From positions 1 to 23,128 of IMG/VR virus record IMGVR_UViG_3300025133_000615: a stretch of DNA of 23,128 bases; one strand, 5' to 3'. This document shows positions 8,480-20,800 of this stretch, piece by piece. Within the stretch, counting starts at the first letter, position 1, and each line of letters begins with the position of its first letter. Both the position numbers and the translations under genes were made by a program. Below the pieces are notes generated by a model. That model had not been told where the DNA came from, did no database searches, and worked only from the letters and a program-made list of their open reading frames with translations. Origin of the DNA: a virus.

Positions 8480-10276
8480 ATGGCAAAAAGACTACAACCA
8501 ATTGATTACACCAGTCGCGACTTCGACTCGATCCGTCGCGACCTGGAAAACTTCGCTAAGCGTTATTACGCAGACACCTATAAAGACTTCAACGAAGCAT
8601 CTTTTGGGTCTCTCATGCTTGATACCGTCTCCTATGTGGGAGACATCCTTTCTTTCTACCTTGATTACCAGGCTAACGAAAGCTTCTTAGAAACCGCGGT
8701 CGAATATAATAACGTCATCAAGCTCGCCCGTCAGCTGGGCTATAAGATCGATCGCAATCCATCGTCCTATGGAATCCTTACTTTCTATATTAAGGTACCG
8801 GCGGCCACTACTGGCCCGGGCCCCAATCTGGATCTTGCCCCCACGTTGCGCGCAGGGTCTACTTTCTCATCTACAGGTGGAGGTATGTATTCTCTCCTCC
8901 AGGATGTGGTGTTCGCCACCAGTACTAATCAGGTGGTGGTGGGTACCGTCAATAGTACCACAGGTCTACCGACTAGCTATGTTATTCGGGCCCAGGGTCG
9001 AGCAGTTTCCGGCCGTATGGCATTTCAGAGTGTGGAACTCGAAGAGTTTGAGCGTTTCCGCAAGGTTCAGTTAGATAATGATAATGTAGCCGAAGTCCTT
9101 AGCGTCCTCGATTCCGAAGGCCACCAATATTTCGAGGTGGACAATCTGTCGCAAAACATCATCTTTAAAGCAATTCGTAACACTACTTCGACTCAAGGAA
9201 CTGTGCCTAATATTTTACGAGCCGTCCCGGTGGCTAGGCGTTTTGTGGTGGAATCCGACGGCAGCAAAACGTGGCTACAATTCGGATATGGCTCTGATTC
9301 GGAACTCTCCAGCGAGAGCGTAGTGAATCCAAGTAATCTCATGCTGGAACTAAACGGACGCAATTACATTACTGATGCGGGATTTGATCCTACTAAACTG
9401 ATTTCTAGTGATAAGTTCGGAATCGCGCCGGCAGATACTACATTGCGTATTGGATATCGAATCAACAGCACTCAGGATGTGAATGCCGGCTCCAACACCA
9501 TTGTGACTGTGGCTAACCCTATTGTGAAGTTCGCAGCGCAAGGATCCTTGTCGACCTCGGCCCGGGCCACAGTTCTTAACTCTATTGAAGTGACCAACGA
9601 AGCACCCTTTGTCGGAAGTGTTAGCCTACCCAGTGCAGACGACATCAAGCAAAGAGTTTTTGGATACTTCGCCACCCAGCACCGCGCGGTTACCCCACAG
9701 GATTACAAAGCCATGTGTTATGCGCTTCCGGCTAAATTTGGTGCCGTCCGTGCGGTGAACGTCGTGCGCGACTTTGATGCATTTAAAAGGAACCTGAACC
9801 TCTATGTCATCTCAGAGGACACATCAGGAAAGCTCGTTACCGCTAATCAGACTCTTAAAGATAATCTCAAAAACTGGATCATCAATTATAAGATGATCAA
9901 TGATACAATTGATATTCTGGATGCGAAGATTATTAATTTTGGAATCAAGTATTCGATCACCATTGATTTGAATAGTAGTCGGTTTACGGTTCTCAATGAA
10001 GCCAATAAGAATATTCGCCAGTACTTCTTCCGTAATCGATTTGAGATTGGCGAGCCAATCATGCTCAACGATATCTATCGACAATTGAACAAGGTAGAAG
10101 GTATTGTGGATGTGGTGAATGTAGAAATCGTATCCAAAAATGGAGGTGTGTACTCTCAAAGCGATTTTGATCCCGAAAGAGCCATGTCTCGGGATGCTCG
10201 ACAAATACTCGCAGAGGAAAATACAATCTTTGAGCTGAAATTTCCTAATGTTGATATTATGGGGAGTATAAGGTAA
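8480..10276 (+). CDS. gp6: Baseplate wedge protein, gp6 / baseplate J-like family
   Basis: 598 residues (T4 gp6 is 660). The N-terminus 'IDYTSRDFDSIRRDL' and 'DTVSYVGDILSFYLDYQANES' are hallmark gp6-like segments of T4-type phages (residues about 8-75). The J-like core lies near residues 382-430, with 'DDIKQRVFGYFATQHRAVT' and 'DYKAMCYALPAKFGAVRAVN'. The C-terminal domain near 527-560 contains 'IMLNDIYRQLNKVEGIVDV', a dimerisation-type region in the family. In T4, gp6 forms the inner ring that ties the six wedges together and rearranges when the sheath contracts; it binds gp25, encoded just upstream. The stop TAA at 10274-10276 abuts the next ATG at 10277, so the following gene is likely translationally coupled. 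Two copies of the 10-mer palindrome GGCCCGGGCC fall inside this gene. Confidence 0.92.
   Translation: MAKRLQPIDYTSRDFDSIRRDLENFAKRYYADTYKDFNEASFGSLMLDTVSYVGDILSFYLDYQANESFLETAVEYNNVIKLARQLGYKIDRNPSSYGILTFYIKVPAATTGPGPNLDLAPTLRAGSTFSSTGGGMYSLLQDVVFATSTNQVVVGTVNSTTGLPTSYVIRAQGRAVSGRMAFQSVELEEFERFRKVQLDNDNVAEVLSVLDSEGHQYFEVDNLSQNIIFKAIRNTTSTQGTVPNILRAVPVARRFVVESDGSKTWLQFGYGSDSELSSESVVNPSNLMLELNGRNYITDAGFDPTKLISSDKFGIAPADTTLRIGYRINSTQDVNAGSNTIVTVANPIVKFAAQGSLSTSARATVLNSIEVTNEAPFVGSVSLPSADDIKQRVFGYFATQHRAVTPQDYKAMCYALPAKFGAVRAVNVVRDFDAFKRNLNLYVISEDTSGKLVTANQTLKDNLKNWIINYKMINDTIDILDAKIINFGIKYSITIDLNSSRFTVLNEANKNIRQYFFRNRFEIGEPIMLNDIYRQLNKVEGIVDVVNVEIVSKNGGVYSQSDFDPERAMSRDARQILAEENTIFELKFPNVDIMGSIR
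10261..10266 (+). promoter_or_regulatory. Ribosome-binding site inside the gp6 3' end for the DNRLRE-like gene
   Basis: GGGGAG lies 10 nt before the ATG at 10277, with AAGG also present 3 nt before it at 10270-10273. Both are inside the last codons of the gp6-like gene, consistent with coupled translation. Confidence 0.55.
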
Positions 10277-11827
10277 ATGGCCATCTTTCGATTCACGGCG
10301 AGTGCCGACACTACTATTACTAATGCATTCAAAGCAGACCTTACGTTACGGGGCACCGGCTCTAATATGGGCTATGCCGACTCGGTGGAGATCTTTTCCA
10401 TCGCCGGCCAACTCTCATCGTCAACTGCCGGCTCATCGCAGGAGCTTTCTCGCGCTCTGATTAAGTTTCCTATTGCTGATATCTCGGCCGCCCGCACAGC
10501 CGGCACACTTCCGGCTTCCGGTAATGTCTCCTTCTTTTTGCGTATGTATAATGCTCAAACCCCCTGGACTCTGCCGCAGAACTTTACTCTAAATGTGCTT
10601 CCGGTTACTCGTGACTGGCAAGAGGGCACCGGCCTAGACATGGACAACTATAATGACCTGGGTGAAGCAAACTGGATGTCAGCCAGCACGAGCGCGGGAT
10701 GGACTAACGTCGGTGGAGACTATAATATCGCCACACCCGGAAACATGTATACTGTCACGTTTCCCTTAGGTTGGGAAGATATCGAGCTTGATATTAGCGG
10801 CTTAGTGGAACAATGGATCGCCGGCCCGGGCGCGGGTGGAATTGAGAACTATGGCGTGGGCGTGCACCTAACTTCCAGCGAGGAAGCATATTTTTCAGGC
10901 TCCGGCGACGCGGATTCCGGGAGTCTTATTAACAATCGTACCGGATCTACTCAATCTTATTATACTAAGAAGTTCTTCGCTCGTTCCACTGAGTTCTTTT
11001 TCAAGCGCCCGGTTATTGAAGCGCGCTGGGACTCAACCGTCAAAGACCAACGAGGTCAATTCTATTTTTCAAGCTCCTTTGCGCTCCCTCCCGAAAATCT
11101 TAACACCATATATTATTACAATTATGTGCGCGGCCGCCTGCGACAACTTCCCTCGGTGGGAAATGATCCGCTCTATGTTTCTTTCTATTCGAGTTCCAAC
11201 GGCGAACCAACTGGCTCTAAGCTAGCACTTCAGGCTGGAGGTGGCGTAGTGGCCACGGGCGATCTAAATGCCACAAGCGCAGCATCTGCAGTGAACGGTA
11301 TTTGGGCGGTCTCTGCTTCCCTTACGGGTGGTGCTACTCCCTTACAGGCAGTCCACGATGTTTGGCACTTTGGAGGAACCGAGTACCATACTGGCTCTAT
11401 CTATCCGAGCGCCATGCCTAAATATGGCAGCGCCCCCACCTTCAACTATAACACCAATATACGTAATTTGCGTAAGAGCTATAGTATAAAAGAAACGGCG
11501 CGCTTCCGTACGTTTGTGAGAGATAAGTACTGGAACCCGACCATCTATGTGAAAGCGACTGCCAACAATCCCACAGAAATTATCAACAGTGCGTCTTATT
11601 CCATCTACCGCGTGGTGGATGATATGACAGTAATTGCTTTCGGGACAGGAAGTAATGACAAGAATTGTACCTATCTTTCATATGATGTGAGCGGCAATTA
11701 TTTTGATCTCGATATTTCTCTCTTAGAGCGAGGTTATATGTATGGGATTAAATTTGCTTATTATAATGATAGTATAGGAAGTTGGATGGAGCAACCGGAA
11801 ACGTTCAAATTTCGAGTTGAAGAATAA
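10277..11827 (+). CDS. Virion protein with N-terminal DNRLRE-like beta-sandwich
   Basis: 516 residues, starting on the base after the gp6-like stop. Residues about 1-225 read like a DNRLRE/CBM-type beta-sandwich: an opening 'ASADTTITNAF', 'SRALIKFPIADISAA', 'FFLRMYNAQ', 'VTRDWQEGTG', and 'ELDISGLVEQWIAG' before 'NYGVGVHLTSSEEAYF'. A short segment 'YYTKKFFARSTEFFFKRPVIEARW' (about 222-250) follows, then a beta-rich C-terminal half of about 265 residues that I do not recognise. DNRLRE-type domains are usually extracellular, stalk-like or carbohydrate-associated. In a phage they fit a baseplate-peripheral or fibre-attachment protein. Its position directly after gp6 corresponds to the slot used by gpI/gp7-type or gp8-type wedge proteins, but no homology to those was seen here. 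No catalytic motif, signal peptide or membrane helix is visible. Confidence 0.72.
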   Translation: MAIFRFTASADTTITNAFKADLTLRGTGSNMGYADSVEIFSIAGQLSSSTAGSSQELSRALIKFPIADISAARTAGTLPASGNVSFFLRMYNAQTPWTLPQNFTLNVLPVTRDWQEGTGLDMDNYNDLGEANWMSASTSAGWTNVGGDYNIATPGNMYTVTFPLGWEDIELDISGLVEQWIAGPGAGGIENYGVGVHLTSSEEAYFSGSGDADSGSLINNRTGSTQSYYTKKFFARSTEFFFKRPVIEARWDSTVKDQRGQFYFSSSFALPPENLNTIYYYNYVRGRLRQLPSVGNDPLYVSFYSSSNGEPTGSKLALQAGGGVVATGDLNATSAASAVNGIWAVSASLTGGATPLQAVHDVWHFGGTEYHTGSIYPSAMPKYGSAPTFNYNTNIRNLRKSYSIKETARFRTFVRDKYWNPTIYVKATANNPTEIINSASYSIYRVVDDMTVIAFGTGSNDKNCTYLSYDVSGNYFDLDISLLERGYMYGIKFAYYNDSIGSWMEQPETFKFRVEE

Positions 11828-11834
11828 TTAATAC

Positions 11835-14800
11835 ATGTCCCTCAAAAACTATTTCGCAATAGCCGAACGAGTAAACTCTGTTTCCGGGCTTACTGGTCAG
11901 GAGATCGGTGGCGAAGTGGAATCCGTGGGATACCACGAACAGGACATTAAATTTGAACAGAGAATGATCCCGCGGGTTGACTTCTCCAAACCAGAAAACT
12001 TTGCTCGATATGGACTGGCCACGGAGTATTACGACGGAGCGCTTAAACGAATTTATGGATCCTTTCCCTATGATGGCTCTCGCCAGGAAAGATTAGAGTG
12101 GGAAAATGAATCCTTAGATATCGACTTGTATATCTATGAGAATCTCTATCCGCGTACCAATGGTTATATCATCTTCTCAGCCGAGGGCTGGGGAACAGGC
12201 AACATGGCCGATGGCTATGGCTCTTCCTCTACCAATGAATATATTCACTTCTACGGGGGGCCGCATGCTAATGATACTGGCTTTACTCCGTATGCTACGA
12301 AGTTCACCGGCTCCAACTATTACGAACCAGCCAAAAACCGCGAGAGCAACCTCAAATACGACATTGCCGATAATGGAGTGAGTGTAGAGTTCTGGCTCAA
12401 GAAGACAGAGTTCATTCCCGGCCTTACCCGTAAAGAGGTGATTTTTGATCTGTGGAATGGTCGACCCTCCTCCTCCGCGGATTATGGCCGATTGCGCATT
12501 CAGCTTACCGGAGCAACATCTGGCCTGAATCCATTCCGGGTCACCCTCCTGTCTGGAACTACGGGCGTCTACGACATGAGCGTTGGAGATGCTACCTTTA
12601 CGAGTGCGTCGGTCGCGGATGATAAATGGCACCACTATGGCTTTACATTCAAGTCAGCCTCAGCGGGACTGCAGACGCGCTTCTATGTGGATGGTGAACT
12701 CAACAATGAACTGATCACTGGCTCGGGCTTCCAAGAGGTTACAGGAGCGCTCCAAGCTTATATCGGCGCACTCATCGCAGCTCCTTCAGCTAGTACGGCT
12801 CTGGCCGGCTACGGCAAGATGTCCGCATCCCTCGATGAGTTCCGATATTGGAAAACGCAACGCAGTTCCAAGGGCATCGGACGCTATTGGTTCACTCAGG
12901 TGGGCGGCGGTACCAATACCGACCCCGAACCCTTTGTAGATTCGATTGGAGATGTGAACACACTTCTTGGCGTTTACTTCAAATTCAACGAAGGGATCAC
13001 CGGAGTCACTAGCACTGATCGAACAGTTTTAGATTATTCCGGTCGTATCACCAATGGTAGTTGGACCGGCTATACACCTTCTTCGCGAAACACGGGCTCG
13101 GCCATTGTTATCTCCGCAGCTGCAATCAAGGAATATAAAGACCCGATCATCTATAACTTTCATCCTGCAGTTGTGGCCCTGTCATCTTCTCTGGAAATTT
13201 CTGGCTCTGATTATGATGCCGGCAACGCAGCGAACATTTACAATTCCATCCCGCAGTGGATTCGAGAAGAAGATGAAGAAGGTCAAAACAATGCACGTTA
13301 TCTTACTCAGATCATGGCGAGCTACTTTGATGACTTTCAGTTAAAAGCTCGTGCTCTCACTGATATCAAATCAGTTGAGTATCCTAGCGGGAGTCAAAAA
13401 CCTCTTCCGTTTGCCGAGCGCCTTCTTAACTCTCATGGTTTTGTTGCGCCCGATATATTCCTCGACGCTGATATCTTAGAAAAACTGGCCGACCGGAGTG
13501 AATTTAGGGTTTACGAAAAGACGCTGAACGATATTAAAAACACAATCTATCAGAATATCTACAACAATCTTTCTTATATCTATAAGACTAAGGGGACGGA
13601 AAAGTCTTTCCGCAACCTTATTCGTTGCTTTGGTATCGATGACGAGTTGGTCAAGATCAATCTGTATGCTAACGATGTTGAAGCAGAGATGCGAAGCAAT
13701 CGAAAGAACGTCGCAGTTCCGGACAAATTCGTTAACTTCAACACCGAGACCAATCTCCAAGGAACGGTGGTTCAGTTCCAGAATCCGAGCAACACCACCA
13801 ATACTGCAGGGTACATTTCGGGGTCCGGAAATCTTCGTAACGGTTATGCATTCACCCTTGAAGCCGAGGTATTGTTTCCACAGAAGGTTTCGGCTCAGTC
13901 CCCGGGCTATCAGAATACTAACATAATCAGTGCAAGTCTCTTCGGTGTGCATGGGAACGCTGGTGTCGACGAAGCTAGCCCGCGCTGGCCTAGTTACGCA
14001 GGTAACGAAGACGTCGTTAACTTCCAGGTATATGCTGTCCGTGATGAGGTGGAGTCTGACAATGTGCGTTTCATGCTCACGGGTACGTCGGGACTCACAA
14101 CAGTGGTCCCACGACTGTCTTCTCAGCTCTTCGAAGATGTCTATACGGATATGAACTGGAACTTAGCTGTTCGGGTACGCCCCGAGAGCTATCCTTATAC
14201 TAATGTGGCGGGCGTTACTCCTACGAATTATGTGGTTGAGCTGCATGGTATCAATGTTGATGCGGGCGTTGTCCTCAACGAATTTACTGTTACAGGTTCG
14301 CTGCTTTCCCCGGGCGCTGGCCGTGAGTATGCTTTCGTTACTGGCTCTCGCCGAGTCTTTGCTGGTGCTCACCGGACTAACTTTACTGGCGCCCTCCGCA
14401 CCCCTAGTGATGTAAAACTCAACTCCTGCCGCTACTGGCTTACCTACCTAGACGATGCAACCCTCGCCGCCCATGGTCATGACACAGCTAATGCAGGAAC
14501 GCTCAATCCTCACTTCTATGCTTTCCCCTTCAACTCATCAGCTTCTTTCGGAGAGGTGGTGGATTTCGATACTCTGGCTTTCAACTGGGAGTTTAGCACT
14601 AACACTGCTTCTAATGCTTCAGGACAGTTTACCGTCGCTGATGAATCATCTGGTTCTAACGCAGTGGCGACTGCCACGAATGGGTGGCTTGGCTCTCTCC
14701 TCAATCAACAATACTCTGCGCGCGCCTTTAACTTCGCACCTTCCTCGACAACGGCCATTGACAAGGATTATGTGATCGCTGCCCGCCAGACGCTTCCCGA

Positions 14801-17800
14801 AAATATCTACTCAACCGATATGGTGACAGTTTATAATCAGGCGGAACAGGATGTATTCCAGATCGACTCCCGGCCTATCAATTACTACTTTGCATTTGAA
14901 AAGAGCTTGTATCAAAATATTTCGGAAGAAATTCTGAATTACTTCGCCACTCTTAAGGATTTGAATACCCTCATCGGTGCACCAGTTAATCGTTATCGCC
15001 AAGAATATAAGGGCCTCAAGTTCCTTCGCGAAAAGTTCTTTGCCACGGTGGCCAATGACACTATTGACTTTGATAAGTTCTACGAATTCTATAAGTGGTT
15101 CGACTCAGCGCTGACTGTAATGTTGCAACAGCTCGTCCCTGCGTCCACCGACTTTGCCTCCAATGTTCGTACAATGATTGAAAGTCATGTGTTAGAGAGA
15201 AGCAAATATCAGAGTAAGTTTCCCTTCCTGGAAAGCAAGTCCTCGCCTCTTATTGGCGCAACATCTGGTACGGGTAACGACTCCACTGCCATGAATTCTC
15301 CCGAGGACTTCCCTGCAGGTACTAGCTTCTTTTCTAACACAGCTTATACCCGACGACAGATTGGATCCTCCAATGTGGTCCGTACCAAGCAATGGCAGCG
15401 CCTCCATGCTCCGCCGGACGGCGCTCAAGATAAGAACACCTATTGGTGGCGCCTCATGGCGGACCGAGCTAAAAATCCAACCCTCACGGGATCGTCAGCT
15501 GCAACTAACAATGCCCGCCAGGAACTCCTCGCCGCTATTGATCGCTCACACCGACGAGAAGCCAATGCACCGGTAAGATTTGGCGCCGAAGGTAGCGTGA
15601 CCCTAGGAGGCATTGGTTTCCACCCCAATAAGCGACCTTCGTTTGTCATGGATGCCACCGCTCCCGCGGGCAACGTCGTCCCTGGAACTAATCTACCAGT
15701 TAATATTATGCTGTCGTTCCAAGACGACGTAGAACAGCTCATCGACACCAAGGACATTTATTATCCCAGCTTGAAGCAGCGCCTAGGCTTCGGAATCAAT
15801 CCTGATATTAACCACGGCGCCCCGGGAGGTGCAAATAAGAGTTCCACAAAGAATCGGATGGACGGAAATGTCTTGGCTCCTTTCAGCCTCTACAGCTCCT
15901 CTGTGAAAACTGGTTTCAACCAAGAAGTTATTTCCATGTATCACTCCGGGGTGACGATCACCAATCTCCACCATGACATTGTCCACACTAATGATGTCCC
16001 GATGCAGGGGCCCTTTACTGAAAAATATGTGGGCGGTTGGCAATATCGTCATCAACCTTTGAATACTTACAACGCTTCTAATCCGGGTACTAACAATCTG
16101 GATGATAGATCTACCCGCGCCGAAGGCTGGATGCTCAAGCTAGGCCTTTGTGAGGCAGCTGTCTCGCGTGGCAGTGGCGCTCTAGGCATCGTAGGTCCCC
16201 AATATCCCGATGCTTCCTCCGTTTCCGGTTCTGCCCCCAAGGGTTATCTTTTTGATCGCCCCAAGGCAAACTTGGCCCGTGTAGAGTACGCCAAGCGTCC
16301 GGTGAACATTCGAAATATCAAGATGACCACGGGTTCCACCATTATTGGGAATTATGAGAAAAACTATCAGGTGGTTCAGACCGTCGGCCGAGAACTAAAT
16401 GATCCTTATTTCAACGATCAGTCCTTTAATTTCGCCCCTTATCCCGAAACACTGGCTACACGCGGCCGTTTCCCGCTTGGCCCCTCCACCGCTCCCTTGT
16501 TTGTTCCAAAGTCTATATTGTTCGGGGGGGCTGGATATCTCGAAACTGATACCGTCCCGGCAACTGACTGGGAGACCAAGATAGGCGGCGCCGGCATGTC
16601 GGCGAAAGCCTTTAGTGTTTCTATGTGGGTAAACCCAACGTCGATGACAGCTGGGGACTACATGTGGTATGTGGGGGGCACGGGGGGTACCAGCGGAAGA
16701 GAAATGGCGGTTTCATCGACCGGCGTCCGGAAGATCCTTTTTCGATCGGGCCCGAGCACCACGTGGGCACGTTCTAACTCTTTGACACTGGGAGTCTGGC
16801 AACACCTCGTTTTCACTTTCGCCGGCGGCGACGTCGCCACTGGCGCGTGGTATATTGATGGCGCGAATGCCACCAACGCCGTCAATAGTGGAAATGACCC
16901 CCAGTCATTGGCTGGGGTACCGGTGCGAATCGGTGGAAAATCCGGAGGGCCCGGTTTCGATGGCTATATGTGTGATGTTGCTGTCTGGAACACCGAACTG
17001 AGCCCTTCCGAGGTGACAGAGATTTATAACGGGGGCTCTCGACTTAAGTTGACAAACTCTACGGTGGCGGGCAATTTGGTCTCCTGGTGGCTTCTCGGCC
17101 TGGACGACCCCACCATCCCCGGAAATCTACGAGACGAGACGGGCTTCGCTCCTGCAAAAACTTACAACATGCTTCCGGCCGATGTCACGAAGGAATCACC
17201 CCCAGCACCCGACCTGGCTCCCCCTAATCCTTATAACACTCCTAACCCTGGCGGCGCGCTTAACTACGCCCTCCCCACCCGAACCGGCAGCAATTCCAAT
17301 GCTAGCATCTTTGTCAACCGTTTTGCAGGCAGCGGCTATGAGGTCATGTCCAGAGGATATATGGACCCGGCGCACGAAGCCTTGTCGATCTATAATGCAT
17401 TGCCTTATCATAACCTCTCTATCATTGATTATGGCCTTTCGGGCTCTGCGTCTGTAGACGCGACTCTTCAAAGAACAATCAGAGTTCAGGATCAGATCAA
17501 CAAGGTTCGTGGCCTCGATCAGCGCGCAACCCTACACTGTGGACAGTTCGGCCACGACGCCGCGTACGGCTCTGTGCCGGCTTCTACCTACGTGACCACC
17601 CCATCATGGCATAAGACGAATAGAAACCCACGTAAACGCATTGTGAGCGCCTCTGGAGGCTATATCACGGGGACTGTCTACGACAACCTCTATGTGCAGC
17701 ACCAGATCCCTCGTTCCACGCAACAGTATTCTTGGATCACTGCTTCCTTGGCCTCTGGTTCAACTATTTTTGGGCTGGAGTCTCCCAGCTGTACCACAGC

Positions 17801-20800
17801 AAATAGTTTGACACAATTGGTCTCGGGAGCTTCTTATGTTTACAGTGCGGTTCCCCACACTACCTCTTTTACTGCCTTAAATTTGGTCGTTCAAGACTCC
17901 CTCAATACCAGTACTCACATAGCGGGCACATCTTCGGTCCAGCGTTTGGTGGACATCTCACGAGCCCAGGCTACTAATGCACTGAACCTTGCTCGCAACG
18001 GGGCTTATGGATACCCTAGCTGGAAGCAAATTCGAGTGGGCGAGAGCCCTATGGCCCGGGCATTGCGGAAGGCTAATAAGATTGGTGTGGTATTACCACC
18101 AGCTCCCGTAGCCAAGGTCTCTACTGTATACTCCGGGAGCACCCTAGTGGGCAGCACGGTTCTGGGATCCGAACCTGGTATAGGCTTTGGACCTTTTGTT
18201 GATTATACTGAAAGACCCGTCGTCAGTCACGCGCGACCGATCTACTTTACTTTTCAAGATAACACAGCGAATTCAAATCCTGCCAACAATATCGCTCTCA
18301 AGGTGAGCTATGGCAATATTTTAGATTACTTTACAAACGAGGGGCTTAACAATCGCCTCAATTTAGGCAAAGTTGTGGATGATGGCCATGCTTACAATAC
18401 TGTTGCTCATTTTGCAGTGGACAGTGGACTCAGTTTGGTAGCCAATTATGGCCAGCGTGTATACCCCGCTGCAATAAATGCCTATAGTGATGCGGTGCGA
18501 AGCCGAACAGAATTTAGCATCAAGAATATTTGGAATGATCTGAGGCCTATTCGAAGCTCTGAGGGCGGTCTCACAGGTTCCATGGGATTCGCCACATCCA
18601 GTCAAAGTATCTGGCCTGGAGATGGCCACAATAATTACACCACCACTTCTTCCATCGTGGGAATCAATGACGGTGCGGGGGAACTCCTCGCCAATTATAC
18701 TCGCTATGTGAAAAACGCTGTGGATGAATATAATGATATTGATGAGACGCGCACCTTCGGCCCGGTTTATAGTATGCCCATATCCTTGGGGTCTGCAAGT
18801 GCCACTTTCGCACGCAACTGCGTTGTCGCTGGTGATGCAAAATTCGTAGCGCCCATACAATCTGGCCGCGTTCCCTATTATGAATCTACCACCTACAATG
18901 AGCGGATGCGATTAGCTGCCAAGGACTATTCTATCATTCCAGAGTTTAGGGTCAGCGAACTTATTCCCACTTATATAAATGAGAAAGAGGGCGACTTCTT
19001 AGCTCAAATTGACAATATTTTCTCCCTTACCGGGGCTTCTCTTAGTAGTGCAGACCCCAATTTCTATAGGGTGTACACCAATGCAGATTTCCTTAAGTAC
19101 TTTAGCGTGGTGGACAATGACCTACACGAGCAACGCTCTGGTGATCTCACAATCACCCGTGATAAACTTAGTCTAAGTTGTAAGGCTTTTCTCAAGCTCC
19201 TGCCTTATAAGGGATTCTTTCCCATTGAAAGAAGCGCTGAGCTGGCCTCCCTATTCTCCGCCTCGATGTGCGCTAGTACTAATATAGCCGACGGCCTTCT
19301 GGCTCCCCGGAAGTCAATCCGCCGGATTCCGATGGAAATGACATATGCCCCCGGGATCTTATTCAATACTATTAAATCTGGTATGGGTGTTTCCCACTTT
19401 TGTTTTGTGAATAATCAAAGCCCGAAGATGATTAAATCTCTCAAGCCAGTCAACAAGGATTATGCCACCACCCCCGGCATGGCATATCAGGACCTTCCCG
19501 AAGGGTTTTTGGTCAATATCCGTGATGCCGCAATCGTCAGCGCCGCATCGTCGTCATGGAATAACGGCTATGTCATCAACAAGGTTCCATTTGAAACCAT
19601 TTACCGCCCCCAAGGATTCTTTAATCCAAGAAACCTGGGCGCCCTTACGGGCACGGTTACCGACGGTTATGCATGGCTTTACGACACCGCACCATCGCAG
19701 AGTAACCGCCCGGGCATTACTTCTTTTCTTCAAAACGATGGAACGATCGCGGTGGCGGGTACAAAGCAGTGTGCTGCCGACCTGCAAAACTTTCGAGTCG
19801 ATAAAACCTATACCCTGGCTATAGATAACTTCCTGTGTGCGACACAAGACATTTTTGTAGATAAGTTTTCATCTTTTGTGTCCGCCCGGGAAGATAATTT
19901 TGGAGAAGCGACTTCTGGCTCAGTATACACCATGACGGTGAAAATGTCACGAACTGCGCTTGAGGCCGTGGGGGCTGCAACGCCCTCTAGCGACCCGGAT
20001 CGAGCCGCCTTTGACATGTACCGTCGCCAGTCAGCATTTGGCGCCCCCATTGCGGGGACTCCTCCCGCAGGCACCACACTCCAGGGCGTAAGCTATATGC
20101 ACGTTACTCCCCCTTACTTCGATGGCCCTGCGTACGCGAAACTGGTTTATACGGCCTCCTATGATGGCCGGCCTTCGCTGAGTGAGATTTTGGGAGGACT
20201 GCAGGTTAGTTATCTGCGCGATGCTGGAAGCGGATCGCAAACGTATGTCACAGCCTCCGGAGGGGATAACACCAAATATGGAGAGCCATCACCGGGAATT
20301 ATGCATCTAGATAGCGTTTATAACTTTACTGAGGCCGTGCCTGAAATTGTCTCGGGGTCGAGAGAACAAAAATTCCGCTGGATGATCCAGTCTAAGTTTG
20401 AGACTCCAATTCTAAATGTTCAGAGTGCGAGTGTGCGCGGAGGATGGTCACCAGCTCCCCCGGTCTCTTATATAACGTCCGCCTCAGTTTATACTGGCGA
20501 AGCGAATGCGGCCACCCTCAAAACATCCGGCCTCTGGCATCAATATGCGACGGTGCCTAGTAAGTCTAAAGAGGGGGTCTTTATCACCATTGAAGACCAA
20601 CAAGCTTTCAAGGCCCCCGAATCGCTCCCACGGGGCGCGGCAAAGAAAACACCAAACTCCTTGGCCCAATTGGTAGGGTTTGATCGAGGGATCAGCAAGA
20701 GAGTGGGTAGTGTAAAGAAAGAATTTAAATGGGAAGAGGCTGTTGTGGCAGTTCCCTTTGAGGTAGTGGAAAACCAACGCAAGTTTATTAGCCTCACTAA

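Noticed and set aside
12177-12635. 152-codon minus-strand open frame
   Set aside because: It lies antisense to LamG domain 1; the + strand frame has clear domain signatures.
13476-13952. 158-codon minus-strand open frame
   Set aside because: It overlaps the helical KGT region of the giant protein; its protein has no recognisable features, and all other genes are on the + strand.
18363-18860. 165-codon open frame on the minus strand inside the giant gene
   Set aside because: It begins with TTG, has no ribosome site, and lies entirely within a well-supported + strand domain protein. Long antisense frames are expected from codon bias in a gene this long.
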